Of a stretch of DNA of 5,097 nt, positions 1-5,075 are shown in pieces. Below the pieces are notes generated by a model, which saw nothing but the letters and a program-made list of their open reading frames with translations, was not told the origin of the DNA and did no database searches. Made by a program: the position numbers and the translations under genes. The first letter of the stretch is position 1; the number at the start of each line of letters is the position of its first letter. The DNA is from an uncultured Lachnospiraceae bacterium (GTDB lineage: Bacteria; Bacillota; Clostridia; Lachnospirales; Lachnospiraceae): contig CAJTJY010000051.1 of assembly GCA_910576975.1 (NCBI GenBank), forward strand, positions 1 through 5,097, in the 5' to 3' direction.

Positions 1-13
1 CAGGTAAGTACAT
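1..13 (-). CDS. Possible 5' end of a divergent gene cut by the window edge
   Basis: On the minus strand an ATG at 13-11 opens a frame reading M-Y-L-P before the window ends. It is preceded by a strong ribosome binding site, AGGAGGG (minus strand, 30-24), with a 10-base spacer. That is the only evidence: four codons cannot identify a product. If real, the gene is transcribed away from rpsL, and the roughly 65 bases between it and the rpsL -35 box would hold its promoter. No clear minus-strand -35/-10 pair is visible there. The alternative is a chance AGGAGGG-ATG pairing inside an intergenic region. Confidence 0.4.
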
Positions 14-79
14 TCGTGCGACACCCTCCTTTTCATGCTATAAAATTACAAAATGCGGAAACTTAAGTTGAAAAAGCCC

Positions 80-108
80 TTGACAGACGAATTTTATCCT
101 TATATAAT
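80..108 (+). promoter_or_regulatory. Consensus sigma-A promoter of the str operon
   Basis: TTGACA (80-85) and TATAAT (103-108) are both perfect matches to the housekeeping consensus, with the optimal 17-base spacer. The predicted transcription start is near 114-116, giving a leader of about 45 bases before rpsL. A-rich sequence at 71-75 just upstream of the -35 box could act as a partial UP element (inference). The quality of the match fits the very high expression expected for ribosomal protein genes. Confidence 0.92.
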
Positions 109-116
109 GATCTAGC

Positions 117-134
117 GTGCATATAAAGATGCAC
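117..134 (+). other. Hairpin at the 5' end of the rpsL transcript
   Basis: GTGCAT (117-122) pairs perfectly with ATGCAC (129-134) around a 6-base loop. The stem begins within a few bases of the predicted transcription start and ends 11 bases before the ribosome binding site. It has no T-run, so it is not a terminator. A 5'-terminal stem of this kind can protect an mRNA from 5'-end-dependent decay. That role is inferred. Confidence 0.5.
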
Positions 135-145
135 ATCAATATTAC

Positions 146-151
146 AGGAGG
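146..151 (+). promoter_or_regulatory. Ribosome binding site that sets the rpsL start
   Basis: AGGAGG at 146-151 lies 8 bases before the ATG at 160. An in-frame GTG at 151 overlaps this site and so cannot be the start. Confidence 0.9.
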
Positions 152-159
152 TGAAAAGA

Positions 160-582
160 ATGCCAACATTTAACCAGTTAGTAAGAAAAGGAAGACAGAC
201 ATCTGAAAAGAAATCTACAGCGCCGGCTTTGCAGAAAGGATATAATTCCCTGAAGAAACGTCCGACGAATGTTTCTGCTCCTCAGAAAAGAGGTGTTTGT
301 ACTGCAGTTAAGACTGCTACTCCTAAGAAACCTAACTCTGCTCTTCGTAAGATCGCCAGAGTACGTCTTTCGAATGGAATTGAAGTAACAAGCTATATTC
401 CAGGAGAGGGTCACAATCTGCAGGAACATAGCGTTGTTCTGATCCGTGGCGGAAGAGTAAAGGACTTACCCGGTACCAGATACCATATCATCCGTGGAAC
501 TTTAGATACCGCAGGCGTTGCAAACAGACGTCAGGCACGTTCCAAATATGGTGCTAAGAGGCCAAAAGACGCTAAGAAATAA
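160..582 (+). CDS. rpsL: 30S ribosomal protein S12
   Basis: S12 sits at the decoding centre of the 30S subunit, where it monitors codon-anticodon pairing and affects accuracy and translocation. The 140-residue product starts M-P-T-F-N-Q-L-V-R-K and carries the family signatures: the QKRGVCT segment (42-48), TPKKPNSALRK (54-64), GEGHNLQEHSVVLIRGGRVKDLPG (82-105) and a basic C-terminal tail. It is longer than the 124-residue E. coli protein, as is usual in Firmicutes, because of an insert at about residues 11-30. Lys56 and Lys101, whose changes cause streptomycin resistance in other bacteria, are both wild type. Asp102 corresponds to the aspartate that is methylthiolated in E. coli. The ATG at 160 is chosen because of the AGGAGG 8 bases upstream. 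It is the first gene of the operon, directly behind the consensus promoter. Confidence 0.98.
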   Translation: MPTFNQLVRKGRQTSEKKSTAPALQKGYNSLKKRPTNVSAPQKRGVCTAVKTATPKKPNSALRKIARVRLSNGIEVTSYIPGEGHNLQEHSVVLIRGGRVKDLPGTRYHIIRGTLDTAGVANRRQARSKYGAKRPKDAKK

Positions 583-587
583 TTTTT

Positions 588-782
588 AGCGCACCAATAG
601 TATCACAACAGGTGTGGTGCCTTGTGGAGTGCTGATTCCAGAGGCATTGGCTACTATAGGTTTAGTGTTGGAAAGCGCTCAGGCGTACATTCTTTTTAGA
701 TAGATTTCCGCACGAATACACAGATAGTTAGTTGGAGAAACAGCAGCAAGGCTGGGCTCCCGGTTACAGTGCGAAGTAACTG
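588..782 (+). other. Structured rpsL-rpsG intercistronic region, possible S7-responsive element
   Basis: The 264-base spacer between rpsL and rpsG has no open frame with a ribosome binding site and no convincing promoter, but several hairpins can be drawn by eye. H1: GCACCA (591-596) with TGGTGC (615-620), extended by CAC/GTG (604-606/612-614) past a 7-base bulge. H2: TGGAGT (625-630) with ATTCCA (635-640), a tetraloop stem extended by 621-623/642-644. H3: GGAG (734-737) with CTCC (757-760) enclosing CAGC/GCTG (741-744/751-754). H4: CGGTTAC (761-767) with GTAACTG (776-782), containing one G-U pair. AGCGC (588-592) could also pair with GCGCT (675-679). In E. coli S7 represses its own synthesis by binding this same intercistronic position, so a regulatory role is plausible. 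No sequence similarity to a known element was established. Confidence 0.45.
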
Positions 783-831
783 ACACATGTGAGTACCGTT
801 GAATTAATCGAAAAATCAAAAAGGAATGATT

Positions 832-838
832 AAGGAGG
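832..838 (+). promoter_or_regulatory. Ribosome binding site that sets the rpsG GTG start
   Basis: AAGGAGG (832-838) lies 8 bases before GTG at 847. It falls after the alternative in-frame ATG at 826, which has no good site of its own. Confidence 0.88.
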
Positions 839-846
839 GAAGCGAC

Positions 847-1317
847 GTGCCGCGTAAAGGACATACTCAAAAAAGAGACGTATTAGCAGATCCATTATAC
901 AATAACAAAGTGGTTACCAAGCTCATCAACAATATTATGTTAGACGGCAAGAAAGGAATTGCCCAGAAGATTGTATATGGAGCATTTAACAGAGTTGCAG
1001 AAAAGACCGATAAGCCGGCAATCGAAGTATTTGAAGAGGCTATGAACAACGTAATGCCTGTATTAGAGGTAAAGGCAAGACGTATCGGTGGCGCAACATA
1101 TCAGGTGCCAATTGAAGTAAGACCGGACAGGCGTCAGGCTCTTGCGCTTCGGTGGCTGACTCTTTACTCCCGCAAGAGAGGCGAGAAAACCATGGAAGAA
1201 AGACTGGCAAACGAGATTATGGATGCAGCCAACAATACAGGCGCATCTGTAAAGAAGAAAGAAGACATGCACAAAATGGCAGAGGCAAACAAGGCGTTTG
1301 CACATTATCGTTTCTAG
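847..1317 (+). CDS. rpsG: 30S ribosomal protein S7
   Basis: S7 is a primary 16S rRNA binding protein that nucleates assembly of the 30S head and lines the E site. From the GTG at 847 the product is 156 residues, the standard length. It begins M-P-R-K-G-H and shows the conserved ADPLYNN segment (14-20), NNIMLDGKKGIAQKIVY (28-44), the beta-hairpin ARRIGGATYQVPIEV (77-91) followed by RPDRRQALALRW (92-103), and a C-terminal HKMAEANKAFAHYRF. An upstream in-frame ATG at 826 would add seven residues, but those codons lie across the ribosome binding site and the added residues are not part of the family, so GTG is preferred. The gene is separated from rpsL by an unusually long, structured spacer and from fusA by 37 bases. 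No internal promoter is evident, so it should be co-transcribed with rpsL. Confidence 0.97.
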   Translation: MPRKGHTQKRDVLADPLYNNKVVTKLINNIMLDGKKGIAQKIVYGAFNRVAEKTDKPAIEVFEEAMNNVMPVLEVKARRIGGATYQVPIEVRPDRRQALALRWLTLYSRKRGEKTMEERLANEIMDAANNTGASVKKKEDMHKMAEANKAFAHYRF

Positions 1318-1340
1318 GATAGCCTTTGTGCAAGAATTTT

Positions 1341-1346
1341 AGGAGG
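1341..1346 (+). promoter_or_regulatory. Ribosome binding site that sets the fusA TTG start
   Basis: AGGAGG (1341-1346) is followed by 8 bases and then TTG at 1355. No ATG or GTG lies in frame at this point, and the protein's conserved N-terminus begins here. Confidence 0.88.
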
Positions 1347-1354
1347 AAAAAATC

Positions 1355-3469
1355 TTGGCTGGAAGAGAATATCCATTAGATAGAACCAGGAACATCGGTA
1401 TCATGGCTCATATAGATGCTGGTAAGACTACCACGACAGAGCGTATTCTTTATTATACTGGTGTTAACTATAAGATTGGTGATACTCATGAAGGCACTGC
1501 GACCATGGACTGGATGGAACAGGAGCAGGAAAGAGGAATTACCATTACTTCAGCCGCTACAACATGTCACTGGACATTGCAGGAAAATTGTAAACCCAAA
1601 GAAGGTGCGTTAGAGCATCGTATCAATATTATTGATACTCCGGGACACGTTGACTTTACAGTTGAAGTGGAACGTTCACTCCGTGTATTAGATGGCGCCG
1701 TAGGCGTTTTCTGTGCAAAAGGCGGGGTAGAGCCTCAGTCTGAAAACGTATGGCGTCAGGCCGATACCTATAACGTGCCGAGAATGGCATTTATTAATAA
1801 AATGGACATTCTGGGAGCGAATTTTTACGGCGCAGTGGAGCAGATTAAGACTCGTTTGGGCAAGAATGCAATTTGTATTCAGCTGCCTATTGGCAAAGAA
1901 GATGATTTTAAGGGAATCATTGACTTATTTGAAATGAAAGCTTACATCTATAATGATGACAAAGGCGATGATATTTCAATTGTTGAGATTCCAGATGATA
2001 TGAAGGATGATGCAGAACTGTATCACACCGAACTGGTAGAAAAAGTATGCGAGTTGGATGACGATTTAATGATGCAGTACCTGGAAGGGGAAGAGCCGTC
2101 TGTGGAATCCATGAAAGCTGCTTTGAGAAAAGGGACTTGCGAGTGTGCTGCGATTCCTGTATGCTGCGGTACTGCTTACCGCAATAAAGGCGTTCAGAAA
2201 TTGTTGGATGCGGTGATCGAATATATGCCCTCTCCCATAGATATCCCTGCAATTAAAGGAACCGATATGGAAGGCAATGAAATGGAACGGCATTCTTCTG
2301 ACGAAGAACCGTTCTCAGCTCTGGCATTTAAGATCATGACAGACCCATTCGTAGGAAAGCTGGCGTTTTTCCGTGTTTATTCTGGTACGATGAACTCAGG
2401 TTCTTACGTATTGAACGCTACCAAGGGTAAAAAGGAACGTGTGGGACGTATCCTTCAGATGCATGCCAATAAGAGAGCGGAGTTAGACAAAGTTTACTCT
2501 GGCGATATTGCGGCGGCAGTAGGATTCAAGTTTACTGCGACAGGAGATACGATTTGCGACGAGCAGCATCCGGTAATTCTGGAGTCCATGGAATTTCCAG
2601 AGCCGGTTATTGAGCTTGCCATTGAGCCGAAAACCAAGGCAGGGCAGGGCAAGATGGGTGAGGCTCTTGCAAAACTTGCAGAGGAAGATCCGACATTCCG
2701 GGCTCATACCAATAAAGAGACGGGTCAGACCATTATCGCAGGCATGGGAGAGTTGCACTTGGAGATTATCGTTGACCGCTTGCTTCGTGAATTCAAGGTA
2801 GAGGCAAATGTAGGTGCTCCCCAGGTTGCATATAAAGAGACATTTACTAAGCCGATTGAACAGGAATATAAATACGCAAAACAGTCTGGTGGACGTGGAC
2901 AATATGGACATTGTAAAGTTCGCTTCGAGCCTATGGACGCCAACGGGGAAGAGTTGTTTAAATTTGACTCCGAGGTTGTGGGTGGCGCAATTCCGAAAGA
3001 ATATATTCCAGCTGTAGGAGAAGGTATCGAGGAAGCTACCAAGGCAGGTATTCTTGCAGGATTCCCGGTAGTCGGCGTACACGCTACTGTATATGACGGT
3101 TCTTACCATGAAGTTGACTCTTCAGAAATGGCATTCCATATTGCAGGTTCTATGGCATTTAAGGAAGCTATGAAGAAAGCAACTCCAGTATTGCTAGAGC
3201 CGATCATGAAAGTGGAAGTTACTATGCCGGAAGAGTATATGGGAGATGTTATCGGTGACATCAATTCCCGCCGTGGACGGATTGAAGGCATGGATGACCT
3301 TGGCGGTGGCAAGATCGTGCGTGCGTTCGTACCGCTTGCTGAAATGTTTGGTTATTCTACAGACCTTCGTTCTAAAACGCAGGGCCGAGGCAACTATTCC
3401 ATGTTTTTTGAAAAATATGAGCAGGTGCCCAAGTCTGTCCAGGAAAAAGTTATTTCTGCAAAAGCATAG
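1355..3469 (+). CDS. fusA: Translation elongation factor G (EF-G)
   Basis: EF-G is the GTPase that translocates tRNA and mRNA through the ribosome and, with ribosome recycling factor, splits post-termination complexes. The product is 704 residues, full length for the family. The G domain has G1 AHIDAGKT (18-25), the switch I RGITI (60-64), G3 DTPGH (94-98, with the catalytic His98), G4 NKMD (148-151) and G5 CGTA (271-274). Domain II follows at about 293-405, domain III at about 412-486, domain IV at about 487-607 with KQSGGRGQYGH (509-519) and the tip loop SYHEVDSS (583-590), and domain V at about 612-690. The start is TTG, supported by AGGAGG 8 bases upstream. No frame break or missing motif is seen. 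The standard GTPase motifs and length, with rpsL, rpsG and tuf as neighbours, argue that it is the housekeeping EF-G and not a tetracycline-resistance TetM-type protein or a second EF-G paralogue. Confidence 0.98.
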   Translation: MAGREYPLDRTRNIGIMAHIDAGKTTTTERILYYTGVNYKIGDTHEGTATMDWMEQEQERGITITSAATTCHWTLQENCKPKEGALEHRINIIDTPGHVDFTVEVERSLRVLDGAVGVFCAKGGVEPQSENVWRQADTYNVPRMAFINKMDILGANFYGAVEQIKTRLGKNAICIQLPIGKEDDFKGIIDLFEMKAYIYNDDKGDDISIVEIPDDMKDDAELYHTELVEKVCELDDDLMMQYLEGEEPSVESMKAALRKGTCECAAIPVCCGTAYRNKGVQKLLDAVIEYMPSPIDIPAIKGTDMEGNEMERHSSDEEPFSALAFKIMTDPFVGKLAFFRVYSGTMNSGSYVLNATKGKKERVGRILQMHANKRAELDKVYSGDIAAAVGFKFTATGDTICDEQHPVILESMEFPEPVIELAIEPKTKAGQGKMGEALAKLAEEDPTFRAHTNKETGQTIIAGMGELHLEIIVDRLLREFKVEANVGAPQVAYKETFTKPIEQEYKYAKQSGGRGQYGHCKVRFEPMDANGEELFKFDSEVVGGAIPKEYIPAVGEGIEEATKAGILAGFPVVGVHATVYDGSYHEVDSSEMAFHIAGSMAFKEAMKKATPVLLEPIMKVEVTMPEEYMGDVIGDINSRRGRIEGMDDLGGGKIVRAFVPLAEMFGYSTDLRSKTQGRGNYSMFFEKYEQVPKSVQEKVISAKA

Positions 3470-3486
3470 GAAAGTGAAGAAAACAC

Positions 3487-3515
3487 TTGAAAATCCAATG
3501 ATTATCGAATATAAT
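3487..3515 (+). promoter_or_regulatory. Internal sigma-A promoter for tuf
   Basis: TTGAAA (3487-3492) and TATAAT (3510-3515) are spaced by exactly 17 bases, placing a start near 3522 and a leader of about 60 bases before tuf. No terminator lies between fusA and this promoter, so tuf would be made both by readthrough of the operon and from this promoter. A perfect 8-bp inverted repeat (3498-3505 and 3511-3518) overlaps the spacer and the -10 box. Confidence 0.82.
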
Positions 3516-3544
3516 CATAGATAGCTGAGTTATAATATGAGACA

Positions 3545-3556
3545 GCCCAAAAGGGC
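3545..3556 (+). other. Small stem-loop in the tuf leader
   Basis: GCCC (3545-3548) pairs with GGGC (3553-3556) around an AAAA loop, 8 bases before the tuf ribosome binding site (AAGGAGG, 3565-3571). No T-run follows, so it is not a terminator. It leaves the binding site exposed. Any function is unknown. Confidence 0.4.
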
Positions 3557-3581
3557 AGAAATTTAAGGAGGACGTTATAAA

Positions 3582-4769
3582 ATGGCTAAAGCTAAATTTG
3601 AAAGAACAAAACCGCATTGTAATATCGGAACCATTGGTCACGTTGACCATGGCAAGACTACTTTAACGGCTGCTATCACAAAAGTTTTATCTGAGAGAGT
3701 TGCTGGAAATGAAGCTACTGATTTTGAGAACATTGACAAGGCTCCAGAAGAGAGAGAAAGAGGTATCACCATTTCTACAGCTCACGTTGAGTATGAGACA
3801 GATAATAGACATTATGCGCACGTTGACTGCCCAGGCCATGCTGACTATGTAAAGAACATGATTACTGGTGCAGCACAGATGGATGGAGCGATCCTTGTTG
3901 TAGCTGCTACTGACGGTGTTATGGCTCAGACCAAAGAGCACATCTTGTTATCACGTCAGGTAGGCGTGCCTTATATCGTTGTATTCATGAACAAATGTGA
4001 TATGGTTGATGACGAAGAGCTGCTTGAATTGGTAGAGATGGAAATTACTGAGATTTTGGAAGAGTATGAATTTACAGACTGCCCGATCATCAAAGGTTCC
4101 GCTCTGAAAGCTCTGGAAGATCCTAAGGGAGAATGGGGCGACAAGGTTATGGAACTTATGGCGGCAGTGGATGAGCATATTCCGGATCCTCAGCGTGCAA
4201 CAGATCAGCCGTTCCTGATGCCAATCGAGGATATCTTCACTATTACTGGTCGTGGAACTGTTGCTACTGGTAGAGTAGAGCGTGGCGTTCTGCATGTAAA
4301 TGAAGAAGTTGAAATCGTTGGTATCAAAGAGGAGACCAAGAAAACGGTTGTAACTGGTATCGAGATGTTCCGTAAGCTGTTAGACGAGGCTCAGGCTGGT
4401 GACAACATTGGCGCATTGCTTCGTGGTGTTCAGAGAACAGAGATTGAAAGAGGACAGGTTTTGGCTAAACCAGGTAGCGTTACCTGCCATACCAAATTTA
4501 CTGCTCAGGTGTACGTTCTGACCAAAGATGAAGGTGGACGTCATACGCCGTTCTTCAACAACTACAGACCACAGTTCTATTTCAGAACAACAGACGTAAC
4601 AGGTGTCTGCAACTTGCCAGACGGAACAGAGATGTGCATGCCTGGCGATAACGTAGAGATGACCATCGAGCTGATCCATCCGATCGCTATGGAGCAGGGT
4701 CTTACTTTCGCTATCCGTGAGGGCGGTCGTACAGTAGGTTCTGGTCGTGTGGCTACAATCATTGAGTAA
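3582..4769 (+). CDS. tuf: Translation elongation factor Tu (EF-Tu)
   Basis: EF-Tu carries aminoacyl-tRNA to the ribosomal A site as a GTP complex and is usually the most abundant cell protein. The product is 395 residues, normal length. Domain 1 shows G1 GHVDHGKT (19-26), switch I ERGITIS (59-65), G3 DCPGH (82-86, catalytic His86), G4 NKCD (137-140) and G5 GSAL (172-175). Domain 2 begins near 208 with GRGTVATGRVERG (223-235). Domain 3 runs from about 300 to the end with HTPFFNNYRPQFYFRTTDVTG (321-341) and FAIREGGRTVGSGRV (376-390). Gln126 and Ala377, at positions where elfamycin-resistance changes are known in E. coli EF-Tu, are wild type. The ATG at 3582 follows AAGGAGG by 10 bases. tuf is the last gene of the operon, with its own promoter upstream and a strong terminator 24 bases after its stop codon. 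Whether a second tuf copy exists elsewhere cannot be seen here. Confidence 0.98.
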   Translation: MAKAKFERTKPHCNIGTIGHVDHGKTTLTAAITKVLSERVAGNEATDFENIDKAPEERERGITISTAHVEYETDNRHYAHVDCPGHADYVKNMITGAAQMDGAILVVAATDGVMAQTKEHILLSRQVGVPYIVVFMNKCDMVDDEELLELVEMEITEILEEYEFTDCPIIKGSALKALEDPKGEWGDKVMELMAAVDEHIPDPQRATDQPFLMPIEDIFTITGRGTVATGRVERGVLHVNEEVEIVGIKEETKKTVVTGIEMFRKLLDEAQAGDNIGALLRGVQRTEIERGQVLAKPGSVTCHTKFTAQVYVLTKDEGGRHTPFFNNYRPQFYFRTTDVTGVCNLPDGTEMCMPGDNVEMTIELIHPIAMEQGLTFAIREGGRTVGSGRVATIIE

Positions 4770-4792
4770 TTAGTAAAAAGCTAGATTTTATG

Positions 4793-4823
4793 GGGCTTTC
4801 CGAGAAATCGGGAAGCCCTTTTT
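4793..4823 (+). terminator. Intrinsic terminator of the str operon
   Basis: GGGCTTTCCGA (4793-4803) pairs with TCGGGAAGCCC (4808-4818) as an 11-bp stem with a single G-U pair, closed by a GAAA tetraloop, followed at once by five T (4819-4823). The stem begins 24 bases after the tuf stop codon. It is a textbook intrinsic terminator and reads only in the plus direction, because no A-run flanks its left arm. Confidence 0.95.
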
Positions 4824-4854
4824 GAAACTTTGCAACAGTGAAAAAGTGGAAAGT

Positions 4855-4873
4855 GGTGCCAAAACGGTGCCAA
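4855..4873. repeat. Two direct copies of GGTGCCAA, 11 bases apart
   Basis: GGTGCCAA occurs at 4855-4862 and again at 4866-4873, one helical turn apart, in the spacer between the tuf terminator and the next hairpin. A pair on the same DNA face could bind a protein, or it may be leftover sequence. No gene in this stretch uses it as a clear operator. Confidence 0.45.
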
Positions 4874-4910
4874 GAGATAAAGTTTTGAAGTATAGACTAT
4901 TTTGGAAAGT

Positions 4911-4947
4911 AAAAAACACCCATACACATATGCGCATGAGTGTTTTT
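4911..4947. terminator. Bidirectional intrinsic terminator-like hairpin
   Basis: AAAAACAC (4912-4919) pairs with GTGTTTTT (4940-4947). After one C-A mismatch, CAT (4921-4923) pairs with ATG (4936-4938), leaving a 12-base loop. Read on the minus strand the stem ends in six T followed by ACTTT, a better tail than the plus strand, where T5 is followed by CAG. Terminators with an A-run on one side and a T-run on the other can work in both directions. Here the minus direction looks favoured, matching the minus-strand promoter at 4982-5010. Confidence 0.7.
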
Positions 4948-4976
4948 CAGCCATAATCAATATGGCTATCTCTGTC
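4911..4976 (-). ncRNA. Candidate small RNA of about 65 nt between tuf and the next locus
   Basis: A minus-strand promoter (TTGTCA, 17 bases, TAATAT) predicts a start near 4975-4976. The transcript would fold first into a 7-bp hairpin, AGCCATA/TATGGCT (minus strand, 4967-4961 with 4955-4949, 5-base loop). The terminator stem would follow one base later and end in six U at 4911. Promoter, two hairpins and terminator without a usable coding frame is the layout of a small RNA. No family is recognised. It could instead be a short leader, a decoy transcript, or chance structure in an AT-rich spacer. Confidence 0.4.
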
Positions 4977-4981
4977 TTAGT

Positions 4982-5010
4982 ATATTACCACATTTACAAA
5001 TTTATGACAA
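4982..5010 (-). promoter_or_regulatory. Minus-strand sigma-A-type promoter
   Basis: On the minus strand TTGTCA (5010-5005) is followed after exactly 17 bases by TAATAT (4987-4982). The -35 matches consensus at five of six positions and the -10 at four of six. It would transcribe leftward into the hairpin pair at 4967-4911. Its spacer contains the left arm of the inverted repeat at 4993-5032. Confidence 0.55.
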
Positions 5011-5032
5011 GGGTTTGCAGAAAATTTGTAAA
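4993..5032. promoter_or_regulatory. Large inverted repeat, possible operator between divergent promoters
   Basis: TTTACAAATTT (4993-5003) and AAATTTGTAAA (5022-5032) are perfect 11-bp inverted arms separated by 18 bases. CAA (5008-5010) and TTG (5015-5017) continue the same dyad, centred at 5012.5. The -35 boxes of the minus promoter (5005-5010) and of the proposed plus promoter (5015-5020) are placed symmetrically between the arms, and each arm falls in the spacer of one promoter. A dimeric or tetrameric repressor binding both arms would control both directions. The geometry is observed. The regulator and its function are inferred. Confidence 0.5.
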
Positions 5033-5045
5033 AATAATTTATTAT
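5015..5045 (+). promoter_or_regulatory. Weak plus-strand promoter candidate for a gene beyond the window
   Basis: TTGCAG (5015-5020) is followed after 19 bases by TATTAT (5040-5045). With 17 bases the -10 would be TTTATT (5038-5043). Neither choice is strong. Its main support is its mirror placement against the minus promoter around the inverted repeat. The final bases TAAGG (5093-5097) could be the start of a ribosome binding site, but this cannot be confirmed. Confidence 0.3.
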
Positions 5046-5046
5046 A

Positions 5047-5075
5047 GAGTATCGAATTTATGGTACTCAATTTTT
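5047..5075 (+). terminator. Hairpin with T-run, possible attenuator or weak terminator
   Basis: GAGTATC (5047-5053) pairs with GGTACTC (5062-5068), 7 bp with one G-U, around an 8-base loop. Two A and then TTTTT (5071-5075) follow. It lies at the predicted 5' end of a plus-strand transcript from the promoter at 5015-5045, so it could attenuate that transcript. The stem is short and AT-rich, so termination would be weak. Confidence 0.35.

Noticed and set aside
151..159. GTG start nine bases upstream of the rpsL ATG
   Set aside because: It overlaps the AGGAGG site that serves the ATG at 160, and S12 begins with M-P-T-F-N-Q.
826..846. ATG start for rpsG giving 163 residues
   Set aside because: The added codons span the ribosome binding site, and 156 residues from the GTG at 847 is the standard S7 length.
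679..870. Minus-strand open frame of 63 codons in the rpsL-rpsG spacer
   Set aside because: It has no ribosome binding site, no recognisable protein features, and overlaps the rpsG start on the opposite strand.
2483..3109. Minus-strand open frame of 208 codons inside fusA
   Set aside because: It is a shadow of the conserved EF-G coding strand, with cysteine-rich, low-plausibility translation and no start signals.
3531..3536. Second TATAAT upstream of tuf
   Set aside because: No -35 box lies 16-18 bases upstream and there is no TGN extension, whereas TATAAT at 3510 has TTGAAA at the ideal distance.
4788..4937. Minus-strand open frame of 49 codons, starting M-R-I-C-V-W
   Set aside because: It has no ribosome binding site, its ATG lies inside the terminator stem, and its last codons are the tuf terminator read backwards.
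4781..4954. Minus-strand open frame of 57 codons after tuf, starting M-A-E-K-H-S
   Set aside because: It has no ribosome binding site before its ATG, runs through both terminator hairpins, and overlaps a second equally open frame. It is best read as a by-product of few stops in this spacer.
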